64,000 bases of DNA from Flectonema sp. DT1601 (Eukaryota > Euglenozoa > Diplonemea > Diplonemida > Diplonemidae), in assembly GCA_964019425.1 (NCBI GenBank), contig OZ025787.1:248001-312000 (forward strand). Reading direction: 5' to 3'. A model generated the notes under the pieces. It had not been told where the DNA came from. It saw nothing but the letters and a program-made list of their open reading frames with translations, and ran no database searches. A program made the position numbers and the translations under genes. Shown in pieces: positions 41,166 to 51,265 of the stretch (the first letter of the stretch is position 1; the number at the start of each line of letters is the position of its first letter).

Positions 41166-42251
41166 TTATGCAGCAAATTCATCAGGCTTTCCTGGAGAAT
41201 CGTAGTAATCAGCATCAAAGTGATGAAGTCTGATAAAACCATCCTCTCCACCGGATGCGAAACCGTTACCGTTTGGCTCTGCTGCGAGAGAGTTGACTGG
41301 TCCGAAATGACCTCCAATTCCTCCCAACTCATCACCGAATACTTTGTGGTAGAACTTCATTTCGAATTTGTTTTGATGAGCACCAGTGTTGGTGACAGAC
41401 TGAGCATCGATACCTCCTCCAATGATAACGTGGTTCATAACAGAATTATTAACTATGCATGCTTCGTTTACGTTAAATGTGTTACCATAAGTCTGAATAA
41501 CAGAACAATCTCTGGCATCTAAAAGCTTTGCAGTCTTATCCCATCCAGCGGAAACTAACATGCTGTACTCTGAGTCCCATGTTAATCTTCTGCACTGCAC
41601 TCCATCGTGAGCAAAACTACATGCTTTTTCTTTACCAGTTTCGACATCCCAGATTACAACTGCTCCATCTTCACAACAGAAGTAAATTGAGTCATTACTT
41701 GGACCCCACACTGCGTGGTTAATCTTTTCTGGGTTCTCGTAACTACGGGAAGGGTGATATTCACATTTATTAGCTGCGATATCATCTTTCTCTGGTATAT
41801 TAAAGATGTTAATGGCTGGAGTGTTACCCATCGACTGTGTTATTTATTTTATTCATATTTAGACAATCGAGGTGATTGATTTCAATATAAATTATGAAGT
41901 AATACAAACCTTGTCAGTGACGGCGAGAAGCATACGATCACCATGAGCCCATGATACGGCTCTGGAAGCGTTTGGATGAGTAATTTTTGCTACTTCAACA
42001 CCGGTCTCGACTTCCCAAATTCTGGTGGAAGAATCAGCTCCAGCGGTGGCGAGCAGAGTAGATGACGCATTTACGTCTAATCCCCACACAGCACCAGTGT
42101 GACCCTCGTAGGTCCCTAATCGTGTTCCGTCTAAGGAGCTCCATACAGATGGTAACGTATCCTTGGAAGTCGAGAAAATCAAATCACCTTCTCTGTTGTA
42201 CTTAACCTGAGTAACAGGTCTTGTATGTCCGTGAAGTGCGAGTGGTCTCAT
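41166..42251 (-). CDS. EIF3I: Eukaryotic translation initiation factor 3 subunit i
   Basis: Two exons: 42251-41910 and 41834-41166, joined across a 75-bp intron (AAG|GTTTGT...ACACAG|TCG), giving 336 aa. The seven-bladed WD40 propeller closely follows eIF3i/TRIP-1/Tif34: MRPLALHGHTRPVTQVKYNREGD at the start, then GHTGAVWGLDV, and GGHFGPVNSLA, SGGEDGFIRLHHFD at the end. eIF3i sits with eIF3b and eIF3g in the 43S pre-initiation complex. I chose ATG 42251 because it matches the family N-terminus; the open frame runs further upstream only through a T-rich tract ending TTCTTCTCAG at 42281, which looks like a splice acceptor 30 nt before the ATG. The preceding gene ends 92 bp upstream. Confidence 0.95.
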
Positions 42252-42280
42252 TTTATGTGTTGGGAGATGAGTGGTAAGAC

Positions 42281-42303
42281 CTGAGAAGAAAAAAATAAAT
42301 AAA
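42281..42303 (-). promoter_or_regulatory. Polypyrimidine tract and AG acceptor upstream of eIF3i
   Basis: On the coding strand a T/C-rich run ends in TCTTCTCAG, 30 nt before the ATG, inside a 92-bp gap after the kinase stop codon. A cis intron would need its donor inside the upstream gene, so a trans-splice acceptor is the simplest reading. Confidence 0.5.
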
Positions 42304-42343
42304 CAACAAACACCAACAAAACAATACAGTAATCTACCGTTGA

Positions 42344-43246
42344 TCACATAGCCGTTGGTGGTGTGACAGTCTCATCAAGACCTAACGACTGCATTTCAAT
42401 TTCTTCAACGTAAGGATCGATGAAAGCAGTGGTTCTTGAGATTGGAATATCACTCCAATAGGACGAGTTTAGAATATGTTCAGCAGTTGGTCGGTTAAGT
42501 GGATCAAACACCAGGAGATCTTTTAATAAAGAAACAACAACCGGATCATTTGACGGTGTTTTAGGAAGCTCCTCACTATTATTTTTTTCAGAAAAGAAAT
42601 CAAAAGTTCCATGAAGAGACCAAGGAGGGCTACCTGTCAACATTTCCCAAAGAAGGATGCCAACACTCCAAATATCAACACCAAAGCCATCATTTGCATC
42701 ATCCCTAAACAATTCTGGTGCCATTGCGTGGTATGCCCCACACGAAATTGATTTATTTTCAGTATCTACTTCAGTACAAAATCCCATATCAATTATACAC
42801 ACAGACCCTTGTTTTGTAAGAACAACATTATTAGCCTTCAAGTCTCTGAATGCCAACCCCTTTGAGTGAATTTGTGCTATTATTGACAATACTTGTTTTG
42901 TTATAAATATCGCTAAGGGAGTTTCAATTTTTCCATATTCAATAAATAATTTTTCGACTGTACATCCACTTACAAATCTCTTTAGTAGATACAGTCTCTT
43001 ATCGTCTTTGAAACTTTTTATTAAAGGAGGAATGCCTTCAATAGAATTACAAATTGTTAATGCTTTCTTTTCGTTTAGTAAATTAGCTCCTGCGACGCTG
43101 TCTAAGTCGACTCCTTTTAAAGCGTAGAGCTGTTCTTCGATTAAGCATCCCCATATTGTTGAATTAGTTTGTTTTGAAACTATGGTATCCATTGGGATAT
43201 CATTTAGTGTAACGTTGTCTAAGGTTGTGAGTACCTTGCTGTCCAT
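42344..43246 (-). CDS. Divergent AGC-like protein kinase
   Basis: 300 aa, a bare kinase domain with a short tail. Lys44 (YALKG), Glu59, catalytic Asp135 (FRDLKANNVVL, with FRD for HRD), Asp153 in DMG in place of DFG, and APE at 176-178. The DMGFC segment and the ALK and EK-AL spacing point to the AGC group (PKA/PKG-like). The Gly-rich loop is missing: the expected place reads KQTNSTIWGCLIE. The activation segment is short, CGAYHAMAPE, without the usual Thr. Key catalytic Lys and Asp residues remain, so weak activity is possible. It may act as a regulatory or pseudo-kinase. An acceptor-like TTTTTTATCGTAG at 43271-43272 lies 24 nt upstream of the ATG in an 85-bp gap. Confidence 0.85.
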   Translation of the reverse strand: MDSKVLTTLDNVTLNDIPMDTIVSKQTNSTIWGCLIEEQLYALKGVDLDSVAGANLLNEKKALTICNSIEGIPPLIKSFKDDKRLYLLKRFVSGCTVEKLFIEYGKIETPLAIFITKQVLSIIAQIHSKGLAFRDLKANNVVLTKQGSVCIIDMGFCTEVDTENKSISCGAYHAMAPELFRDDANDGFGVDIWSVGILLWEMLTGSPPWSLHGTFDFFSEKNNSEELPKTPSNDPVVVSLLKDLLVFDPLNRPTAEHILNSSYWSDIPISRTTAFIDPYVEEIEMQSLGLDETVTPPTAM

Positions 43247-43331
43247 TTTTTAAGATGGTTTTAATTGACGCTACGATAAAAAATATATATAAAGGAAATG
43301 ATAATAAAACTTATACAGTGCATAAGTAATT

Positions 43332-43820
43332 CTAACTGTCAGTCAAAACTGACGGTCCTTTAATCAAATCGATTTCAGATGCTCTGCAAAATCGCTGTAT
43401 TAGTAACAGACCTGTAAAGGTTTGCTCACAACCATTTGATAATTCATTAATGGTTTCTTGAGAAAGCGACGCAAGTTGTTTTTTTGATGTACAGCTCCCA
43501 TGTTCTTGCATATTCATCAAGACAGGAATAGTGGCTTCCATTGCCTGACGCTGTTCATCAGTTATTGTATCATCAGATTTGCTAAAAGTAAGAATGGATT
43601 TAACAAATTGAAATAATTTTTTCTCTTCGCTTCCCCATTCGTCTTGTCCCCGTTTCCACATCTCTATTCTAACTCTCTTTTCCCTTTCATCGTATTCATC
43701 AGTTTGTTTGTTGGTGTCGTTGGGTTCTTGTCCGATTCGCTTCCTTTTCCATACCACATAAATTCCACATATACCACATAAAGCTACAGTTGAAACCGTT
43801 ATGAGTAGTGTTCCTTCCAT
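43332..43820 (-). CDS. N-terminally membrane-anchored small protein, unknown
   Basis: 162 aa. Residues 4-24 (TLLITVSTVALCGICGIYVVW) form a membrane helix followed at once by KRKR, predicting a cytosolic body (type III/signal-anchor topology). The body is charged and helical (DEREKRVRIEMWKRGQDEW), with ITDEQRQAMEATIPVLMNM in the middle. No family recognised. It lies 85 bp upstream of the divergent kinase, on the same strand. Confidence 0.7.
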   Translation of the reverse strand: MEGTLLITVSTVALCGICGIYVVWKRKRIGQEPNDTNKQTDEYDEREKRVRIEMWKRGQDEWGSEEKKLFQFVKSILTFSKSDDTITDEQRQAMEATIPVLMNMQEHGSCTSKKQLASLSQETINELSNGCEQTFTGLLLIQRFCRASEIDLIKGPSVLTDS

Positions 43821-44163
43821 TTGTTGTCTATTTCATATTAACTTCAGTGTTTTATAGGTTTTTGTGATGAGATTCAAATACAAACAACAAAAAAAAAAAA
43901 AAAAAAAAAAAAAATTATAGTGATTCTTGTGTATTCTTAGCAAAACATACAACAGATATAAGATACCAGAAACAGATTACTACAGTGTGTCAGTTTTACT
44001 TTTTTTTTTTTTTTTTTTTTTTTAAAAATACTACTTTAGTGACGAAAAGGAAATAAAATATGTGACTGAACTGCTGAAATGTGACTAATATTCCTTTAGT
44101 ACAAAAATACAAGTTTCCTACCTTATCATGAGAGAGCTTACTAGATACGAATGATGCTCTTAT
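43821..44163. other. Intergenic region, 343 bp
   Basis: Spacer with a poly-A run of about 24 nt near 43890-43914 and a poly-T run of about 24 nt near 44000-44023. Nothing else seen. Confidence 0.5.
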
Positions 44164-45029
44164 CTAACTAACTTCTTGTGACTCGGGTGGATCTGGTACT
44201 TCAAAGGATCCAGAAGTAGCGTATAATATACTTAGCAGTGCTGGTTTTGTTATCGCCTGCACACTCTCATCTAGGCAAAGAACTTCGATCTCGCGAAGCT
44301 TATCGTAATAGAAATCTCGTTCAGCCTGGTTTTGAGTTTCATTAAATGTCATGTTGTTGAATAAAAAAACATAACTAAGATACACACCTCTAAAGTAGAA
44401 GCAATTTGTTGTAATTTTGACAACTCAGAGTTTGAATCCGACTTGTCTTTTAATTCGTCACAACGGACTTTGTCTTTTTCTTTATCAGTCAACACAGTGG
44501 GAGTTGGGATTTCTTTTTCCGCAAAGGTAGTGGAAGTTGGATTGCTGGGTTTTGTGCGAAGACCTGCAGAGTGCTTCGAACGTATCGCACGCTGTCCTCT
44601 CATTCTTTTTTGCTGCTGAATTGCTGCTTCTCGCACAGCAACCGCATCGTAGTTGACAGGACCTTTTGGCATTCTGGCATCGCAGAAGCGTTTCATCCAC
44701 TGCAGGAATTCTAAGTTGTCCTGATATTTACCTTTTACTAGCCGCTCTATTTCGATTACTTTTTTTATCCCGTTTGAAGTGAAGGCTCCCTGAAGTACTT
44801 TAAAATTTATGATGTATTCGTGTTCTAGTTTGGCTTCAAAATTAGCTTTCTGAAGAGAGACTTTACCAGGGAACATAGCATCAAGCAACTGTAGGTGGGC
44901 TAACCCGCTACAGCATTGTTCTACTTTACTGTAACTAAGTGATAGGACTGTGTTCAACCACTCCAGTAGTTCCGTTCGTGAAACAAAGTACGCGCCGTCC
45001 ATCATCCCAAACGCTTCTGCGTTACTCAT
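44164..45029 (-). CDS. MAPRE1: EB1 family microtubule plus-end tracking protein
   Basis: Two exons: 45029-44388 and 44325-44164, joined in phase 0 across a 62-bp intron (GAG|GTGTGT...AACCAG|GCT), giving 267 aa, the same size as human EB1 (268). Residues 14-115 are the calponin-homology domain, with FPGKVSLQKANFEAKLEHEYI and VKGKYQDNLEFLQWMKRFCDA. A basic linker follows. Exon 2 encodes the EB homology domain (AERDFYYDKLREIEVLC, then ILYAT), which dimerises and recruits CAP-Gly and SxIP partners. The C-terminus ends SQEVS and lacks the EEY tail of animal EB1, so CAP-Gly binding may differ. ATG 45029 fits the family start; an upstream in-frame ATG at 45074 would add 15 residues. Confidence 0.93.
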
Positions 45030-45287
45030 CGTGTAGGAAGCCCTTTTGTGAGAGAAATAAATTTTGAAAGACAAGAAATGAATAGGATTACACTAACACA
45101 GTACCCTCACAGATACTCAAAAAAAAAAAATAATAATGAGAAGAAAAGAAAAAAGAAGAAGACAAAAGGAACACAATACAGCCTGACTTTACTCAATAAG
45201 ACTAAAGTAAATACTAATTTAAAAAAGAAAAAGAAGGAACAAAACATAAATCTATTTGGTCTGTTCTTTCATTCAGAGAAGACCTCA

Positions 45288-47574
45288 TCACGCTTCTAAA
45301 CTGTTAGATAATCCCATTAGTTTGGAAGTATCGAAATGTCTCGATCCATTAATTCCGTCTTGAATAAAATTTTGTAAATGAATCTTCTTGCTGTACGTCG
45401 ACGGCACTACAAGATTTTGAATGTTAACAAACTGTGTGAAGATAGTTGAGATTGCCTGATATTTCCTCCAGTGAATAAGACCAGCACCGTTATCTGTAAG
45501 AACTGTTGGTTCCGCTTCTTCAATAAGTTGCAGGTCAGATACCCAAATACTCAGACAAGGAATTGGAGGTGTTTTTTCTTTATCTTCATTGCGTAGAGAA
45601 GTTAGGAACCTTTTTATACTAGTGGATGATGGTTCTGAGAAAGCTTGTTTTAGTGACTCCAAACTATCTAAACAATCGACTTCTTTTAAGAAGTGTCTCA
45701 TTCTCTGAATACCCGGGTGATTAAATGCGTATACTAGGGTTTGACATGTTTGAAAATTGTTATGTTCCAACAGTTTGTAGGCAACTCGAATCCATTTTCT
45801 AAATTTTTGAACTCTCTGTGACAAAGTCGGAGTCGTAAGCACGTCCACAATAACCCATTGTTGAATCGCTCTGGTGCGTAAGAAATAACTCGATAAACCT
45901 TTTGCCCAACCTGCACGATTCTCAGTCGTATTGACATGTCGTTCATGAGGTGTCATTTCAACTCTCTTTGGACTTCGAGGTGGGTGTGGGTTAGAACCGT
46001 TATCGTTGACATCTTCTTCATCGGCATCGTTCAAGTGAGCCTTGCGAAGTTGTGCAGCTTGTAGGTTTAAAAAGTGCATTTCATTCTTAGTAAAATCTAA
46101 TAGTTCTCTAACGTTAACATTTCTAAGCTCCTCATGATCAATCGCGGTAAGCTGAATAGCTAGTGAGTCAGCTGTTAAACTCTCACTAAGAATATCTGGA
46201 ATCACTTCCCCATCGTCTTTCGCCTCAGGAAGGTCGCCTCTATATTCCTTGTTGTGATCCCCGTTCTGTTCTCTGGCCCTAAAAATATTCGCTATCGCAA
46301 TCTTCAGCGCTTCACTAAATTGCAACAACTGAGTATGTACACTGGGTGAATTCGGTGTTGGTTCATAAAATTGATCGTCTATAAAAATTTCTAAGCAGCT
46401 CAGCATCTTATCATCCCAATCATCTGGGAACTCTCTCAACCAGTAAAGAATCGCAGAGCTGACGCTGTATATTTTGAAAGTTAGGTGAGATGAATGTTAT
46501 AAATATACCTGGAGAACTTCAGTTGGAATGTTTTATTTCCACACGAAAAAGTCAACTGAAGGGGTAGGAAGAACAAAAAAGGTAAAACCCATACCGATAC
46601 ATTACTTTAGCAGATATCTGTTCCCAGTAACGAGAAGAAGTTGAAGCCGTGTGGCACATTATAGTAATGTAAAAATCTTGGTATTTAGGATTGAACGGCA
46701 ATCCCATTGGTACAAACCAACGCTGAAATAGCTTCGCAAGAAGCGTGTGAGGAGCGCAGAAGTGTTTATATGTTCGGAGGAAGGCTTGCGTGAATTGGGT
46801 TGCAGCATCCCACTGATCACGAGTTTGATTGACATTCGGGCGATGAATTACTTTTGTGACTCTTTCAACAAGTTGGTTAAGTGTAGCAGCCCGTAGAGAA
46901 CAATAACGAGCAATGTCCTGGTTATGATCTTGAGCACCAGTTCGTAGATGAACCTTAGACGGGCTTCTAGTCCACATGGATTGATTCGCCATATGAACTA
47001 AATGCGACATTGTGTCTCTATCAAAAAAATGATGCGCTGATGCAGTTAATTTTGATGGAGTATCAGCCAACAATTGTTCTATCACATAATCTGTACTCCT
47101 CCTATGTCCAAGTAGCAGTTGTAAAGGCGATTCTGTTGCAGCTAATGATGATAACGTTTGTTGAATCAGGGGGTTTAACTTCATTGCCTCTGCTGATGTG
47201 TCGGAACCAATCTCTCTCTCCATGGCCCAAGCAATATCGTGCATGCCCATTGATTTTAAATGTTGTATAGTAAGGTGATCTGTTACTAGTTTATTTACCT
47301 GACTTCGTACCTGTTTTGGAGTTAACTTCGGTGTTTCTACCGAACTTTGCGGACTCTGTTGTGCTGCGATGGCTTCATCACTCCCCGGTGGAGGATCAAC
47401 ATGTAAACCCCAAGCAGTGGCTGAATGAATTTCTTGGGTATCAAATTTAACTGACTGTCTGCTTAATTTTCGTTTAGGTTGTCCCCCACCAGTTATCGGA
47501 ATTATAGATGAAAGTGAATTTCGGTGCTGATGCCGTCGAAGGGAGTGAGCCGTTGAATCCTCCATGTCGGCCAT
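45288..47574 (-). CDS. LisH-domain Ras guanine nucleotide exchange factor
   Basis: Two exons: 47574-46595 and 46464-45288, joined across a 130-bp intron (CG|GTATGG...ATACAG|C), giving 718 aa in frame. Residues about 92-122 are a LisH dimerisation motif (KLVTDHLTIQHLKSMGMHDIAWAME). About 228-390 are the RasGEF N-terminal (REM) domain, interrupted by the intron at residue 327. About 425-705 are the CDC25 catalytic domain, with NRAGWAKGLSSYFLRTRAIQQW-type and FNHPGIQRM segments. It activates Ras-like GTPases by GDP release. LisH-RasGEF combinations are well known in Dictyostelium. RasGEFs are absent from trypanosomatids as far as I know, so the host is not one. An acceptor-like CTCTTCAAACAG lies about 36 nt upstream of the ATG. 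Confidence 0.92.
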
Positions 47575-47982
47575 GGTGTACTTATACGATAATAACAGGA
47601 GCCTGTTTGAAGAGATTATAATAAAAACGAAAACATCATTCTGCTTCTAGAAATAAGTTTTGTGAAACAGTGCGTAACTGCATCACAACAAAAAGCATTC
47701 CTGAGGGGGATTAACTGTTTGATTTTGTGCGTAAAATACAAATGTATTGTATCATAAACAACATAACGATAATTTAACATTAGTTCTGAGATACAGTGAC
47801 TAGGTGTGATGCTTAACTTAGCCTTTTAAAGTAACTATTAGGTTTCGAGAGTAATCCATATACCTCTTACCTCTATTCTCTCATCATCAGTATGGTGTAG
47901 AAGTCAATCATCTGTTGTGACTGAAGCATCTTAGTTAGCAAGACTAGGATGCAGTTACTTTGTTATAATGTTTATAAAAAAA
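47575..47982. other. Boundary between gene cluster and repeat island
   Basis: 408 bp without a gene. A 60-bp fragment (about 47655-47715) matches the inner part of the 725-bp repeat (GTGAAACAGTGCGTAACTGC onward). The second-family dispersed repeat follows at 47842-47950. Confidence 0.55.
47842..47950. repeat. Dispersed repeat, second family, copy 2
   Basis: Partner of 37051-37165, starting with the same GGTTTCGAGAGTAATCCATA block. Better preserved here, without the poly-T insertion of the other copy. It ends close to where the first 725-bp repeat copy begins. Confidence 0.6.
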
Positions 47983-49156
47983 ACCTGAGGGGGAACGGGA
48001 AAGGGAAGGAGGGGAGTGCAATGGTTGTGAAGAGGAAAACACGTTTTCTTCCAGAGATTCGGACACTCTACAGCTGTGTATGGAGCATAAAAATATCCTG
48101 CGGAGCATAAAACCTTTCTTCTTCTGGAGCACAAGACCGGATTATGATTTCATGCTCTTTGCGCGAAACTTTGACAATGTATAAACAGTAACAACTTTAG
48201 GTATTAAAACAAAATTAATATCAAGTACTTGACTGAAAAATATTTGTAGTTGTTAATCAAAGAATAATTACGTTTAGAAAAAAGAAAACATAAAAGGGGA
48301 AACTATATTTTTTGTCTTATTTACTAGAAGACGTTAGTTTAGTTAGTTTAGTTAGCAAAATACAAACTGATGACTACGAGGGGTCTGGGTAGCCCGCATC
48401 AGTAAGGACCCAATCGCGAAGATTGTAGTACGTTGTCGAATCTGGTAATTCGGGGACACGTACTATTTGGTTGAGCGTCCCATGCTGAGGAGGGGGGGGA
48501 CTTGGATAAATAAATCCAAATTTGGGAAATGATCTGGGAGGGGAATGTGAAAAAAATAAAAATTCTTTTTTATTTCATATATGGCACTTTTCTTTATAAT
48601 ACGACCGTGTGTGCTATATGTCCCACGTAGATTAGTGACATGCCACGAAAGAAAACAGTCCACTTTAGTGAAAACATAATGTGCCATAAAGGTGTTGCCT
48701 TTTTTTTCTTTTTCTATTCTTCTTATTATTCTTTCAGGAAGGGTACAGGAATAAATTTAGTGAGGTCTGTGAAACAGTGCGTAACTGTATCACAACAAAA
48801 AGTATTCCTGAGGGGGAACGGGAAAGGGAAGGAGGGGAGTGCAATGGTTGTGAAGAGGAAAACACGTTTTCTTCCAGAGAGTCGGACACTCTACAGCTGT
48901 GTATGGAGCATAAAAATATCCTGCGGAGCATAAAACCTTTCTTCTTCTGGAGCACAAGACCGGATTATGATTTCATGCTCTTTGCGCGAAACTTTGACAA
49001 TGTATAAACAGTAACAACTTTAGGGTATTAAAACAAAATTAATATCAAGTACTTGACTGAAAAATATTTGTAGTTGTTAATCAAAGAATAATTACGTTTA
49101 GAAAAAAGAAAACATAAAAGGGAAAACTATATTTTTTGTCTTATTGACTAGAAGAC
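47983..49156. repeat. 725-bp repeat: one partial and one full copy, split by a 94-bp insert
   Basis: A partial copy (47983-48335) and a full copy (48430-49156) of the island's main repeat lie head to tail, with the landmark GTTGTCGAATCTGG at 48432 and 49157, a 725-bp step. On the minus strand each copy contains the last coding block of the PUR-like gene family (SCAPEEERFYAPQDIF...) and its 3' flank, so the repeat is the 3' end of that gene family without its body. The short plus and minus frames shared by all copies reflect DNA identity, not demonstrated coding. A GTACGT...ACGTAC stem can form around the landmark at the insert junction. Confidence 0.85.
48336..48429. mobile_element. 94-bp structured insert with 5-bp target duplication
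   Basis: Inserted in the 725-bp repeat at GAAGACGT|TGTCGAAT. It is flanked by ACGTT at 48331-48335 and 48430-48434; the empty site is present intact at 49151-49164. It begins with (GTTTA)-like repeats and contains CTGATG...CATCAG, an inner GACT...GGTC hairpin and CAATC-GCGAA-GATTG. No terminal inverted repeats, no poly-A tail and no frame. It is non-autonomous and probably RNA-derived. Confidence 0.7.
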
Positions 49157-49690
49157 GTTGTCGAATCTGGTAATTCGGGGACACGTACCATTTGGTTGAG
49201 CGTCCCATGCTGAGGAGGGGGGGACTTGGATAAATAAATCCAAATTTGGGAAATGATCTGGGAGGGGAATGTGAAAAAAATAAAAATTCTTTTTTATTTC
49301 ATATATGGCACCTTTCTTTATAATACGACCGTGTGTGCTATATGTCCCACGTAGATTAGTGACATGCCACGAAAGAAAACAGTCCACTTTAGTGAAAACA
49401 TAATGTGCCATAAAGGTGTTGCCTTTTTTTTCTTTTTCTATTCTTCTTATTATTCTTTCAGGAAGGGTACAGGAATAAATTTAGTGAGGCTCGTGAAACA
49501 GTGCGTAACTGCATCACAACAAAAAGTATTCCTGAGGGGGAACGGGAAAGGGAAGGAGGGGAGTGCAATGGTTGTGAAGAGGAAAACACGTTTTCTTCCA
49601 GAGATTCGGACACTCTACAGCTGTGTATGGAGCATAAAAATATCCTGCGGAGCATAAAACCTTTCTTCTTCTGGAGCACAAGACCCTAAC
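49157..49690. repeat. 725-bp repeat copy joined to a full PUR-like gene
   Basis: Here the repeat continues into the body of the PUR-like gene in place of the truncated junction sequence, showing that the repeat is that gene's 3' end and downstream flank. Confidence 0.85.
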
Positions 49691-50511
49691 TCATATGGAT
49701 TATGATTCCATGCTTCTTGCGGTGCATGCGGTGCATGATTCCATGCTTCTTGCGGTGCATGATCCCATGCTTCTTGCGGTGCATGATTCCATGCTTCTTG
49801 CGGTGCATGATTCCATGCTTCTTGCGGTGCATGATTCCATGCTTCTTGCGGTGCATGATTCCATGCTTCTTGCGGTGCATGATTCCATGCTTCTTGCGGT
49901 GCATGATTACATGCTTCTTGCGGTGCATGATTACATGCTTCTTGCGGTGCATGATTACATGCTTCTTGTTGAGCATGCGGTGCATGCGGTGCATGCGGTG
50001 CATGCGGTGCATGCGGTGCATGCGGTGCATGCGGTGCATGCGGTGCATGCGGTGCATGAAACCTGTTTGGTGTTGTCACGCTTCGGAATTTCGTCTTTTC
50101 ACCTACTTGAATGCCAATATTTCTCGATTTGGAGTAGCGTATAAAATCCAAATAGTAACCATAAAGATCCTGAAGCTCTCCGGCGCAGTATTCTCTTGCG
50201 AATACCAAAAAGATATGAAGGTTGTTGTTTTTCCCGTTTGAAAATCCGTGTTCCACAATCAAGTTACTGAACTCCAAACAGACTCTATCTATGAATTCAG
50301 CACCTTTTTCCGAAGGTACTCGTACATTTACGTAGTTGGAACATCTTTCCTTGCGTGATACTGCTTTGCCTTCTGACGAATTTTGCAATATCACAAAAAG
50401 TGTAGGTAAATACATTTGCATGTATATTTCAATTACAATTTCGTTGTTTGGCATTTGAAACGTACTCCTTGTTACTTTCTTCTCGTACAGGTTGGATCCG
50501 CTGCTGGTCAT
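49615..50511 (-). CDS. Possible PUR-like protein with HAP/HAPQEAWN repeats, paralogue 1
   Basis: 298 aa. Residues 24-90 (EIVIEIYMQMYLPTLFVILQ; then SNYVNVRVPSEKGAEF; then SNLIVEHGF) follow the strand-strand-helix pattern of PUR repeats, which bind single-stranded DNA or RNA; the resemblance is pattern-level. Residues 91-150 are a second alpha/beta stretch (FLVFAREYCAGELQDLYGYY). Residues 152-265 are minisatellite-encoded: nine HAP triplets, then about eleven 8-residue units of the type HAPQEAWN. The C-terminus (SCAPEEERFYAPQDIF) comes from the 725-bp repeat. Two paralogues lie within 9 kb. Conserved frames despite length change in the repeats suggest the protein is made. It could be a host gene family or cargo of an unrecognised mobile element. 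Confidence 0.7.
   Translation of the reverse strand: MTSSGSNLYEKKVTRSTFQMPNNEIVIEIYMQMYLPTLFVILQNSSEGKAVSRKERCSNYVNVRVPSEKGAEFIDRVCLEFSNLIVEHGFSNGKNNNLHIFLVFAREYCAGELQDLYGYYLDFIRYSKSRNIGIQVGEKTKFRSVTTPNRFHAPHAPHAPHAPHAPHAPHAPHAPHAPHAQQEACNHAPQEACNHAPQEACNHAPQEAWNHAPQEAWNHAPQEAWNHAPQEAWNHAPQEAWNHAPQEAWDHAPQEAWNHAPHAPQEAWNHNPYELGSCAPEEERFYAPQDIFMLHTQL
49710..50058. repeat. Minisatellite: 24-bp units followed by 9-bp units
   Basis: A run of 24-bp units (49710-49970) passes into nine GCGGTGCAT 9-bp units (49977-50058). Both lengths are multiples of three and no stop occurs in several frames on both strands, which produces many spurious frames. The 24-bp unit contains the 9-bp unit, so it probably arose from it. 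Confidence 0.92.
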
Positions 50512-50999
50512 ATTGTTGTTCTTAATTAAGATAAACTGTCAAAGAAAATATTAAACTCCCTTTTCAGAAATCAGAACACAACTGATAACTTGGATACGAA
50601 ACTGCCATTATTTTATCAAGTCTGCTTTATCTTTGTTGTGAAATAAAAGGAATAGGTAACTGGGTAATTATACAAATAATAGACATATCACTCGTTCCAA
50701 ATTATTCTTTTCTTTTTTTATTTTTCTTTTTGGATTTCTACGTACGTAGAAGTCCACTTTTAGTGAAAACACAATGTGCACAAAAAAGACAAACGCGTTG
50801 TCTTTTTTCATTTTTCTTCTTGTTCTTTTAGATTCTTCGAGAACTCTACGTGCGTAGAAGTCTCGAAGAATCTAAATTGCTTTTATAGACAGAGATACGA
50901 ATACTGCAGACAGAAGCAATTATAACCTCTACGTGCGTAGAAGTCTGAATGCAGTGTTACGAATACTGCAAACAAAAGCAATTCCGAGAGGTGTTGTTG
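50512..50999. repeat. Shared 5' flank of the PUR-like genes with palindromic repeats
   Basis: The first 165 bp upstream of the start are near-identical in all three paralogues. Beyond it lie a 14-bp perfect palindrome TCTACGTACGTAGA at 50737-50750, and a 50-bp inverted repeat at 50827-50876 with 16-bp perfect arms (TTTAGATTCTTCGAGA and complement) around CTACGTGCGTAG. One full and one partial 83-bp tandem unit start at 50844 and 50927. A block (about 50750-50830) resembles part of the 725-bp repeat. Confidence 0.85.
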
Positions 51000-51265
51000 G
51001 AGCATAAGACCGGATTATGATTTCATGCTCTTTGCGCGAAACCTTGACAATGTATAAACAGTAACAACTTTAGGTATTAAAACAAAATTAATATCAAGTA
51101 CTTGACTGAAAAATATTTGTAGTTGTTAATCAAAGAATAATTACGTTTAGAAAAAAGAAAACATAAAAGGGAAAACTATATTTTTTGTCTTATTGACTAG
51201 AAGACGTTGTCGAATCTGGTAATTCGGGGACACGTACCATTTGGTTGAGCGTCCCATGCTGAGGA
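51000..51265. repeat. 725-bp repeat, partial copy
   Basis: Begins at the common truncation point (GAGCATAAGACCGGATTATG) and runs to the GTCCCATGCTGAGGAG block. It is followed by a sequence (GGTAATTTGATACTGCATTT onward) that recurs at 55138, next to the retroelement. Confidence 0.8.

Noticed and set aside
48640-48933. 97-aa plus-strand frame conserved in four 725-bp repeat copies
   Set aside because: Conservation is at DNA level along the whole repeat, the frame contains a poly-T-encoded Phe run, and differences show no codon-position bias that I could see.
49700-50058. CRISPR-like array
   Set aside because: Units are contiguous without unique spacers, lie inside a eukaryotic coding frame, and vary in length by multiples of three.
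49695-50144. Long open frames in several phases across the minisatellites (MHR, AVHAVHD, ESCTARS repeats), also at 56301-57126
   Set aside because: Units of 9 and 24 bp contain no stop in several frames, so open frames arise automatically. Only the minus-strand frame has a unique conserved head shared by three paralogues.
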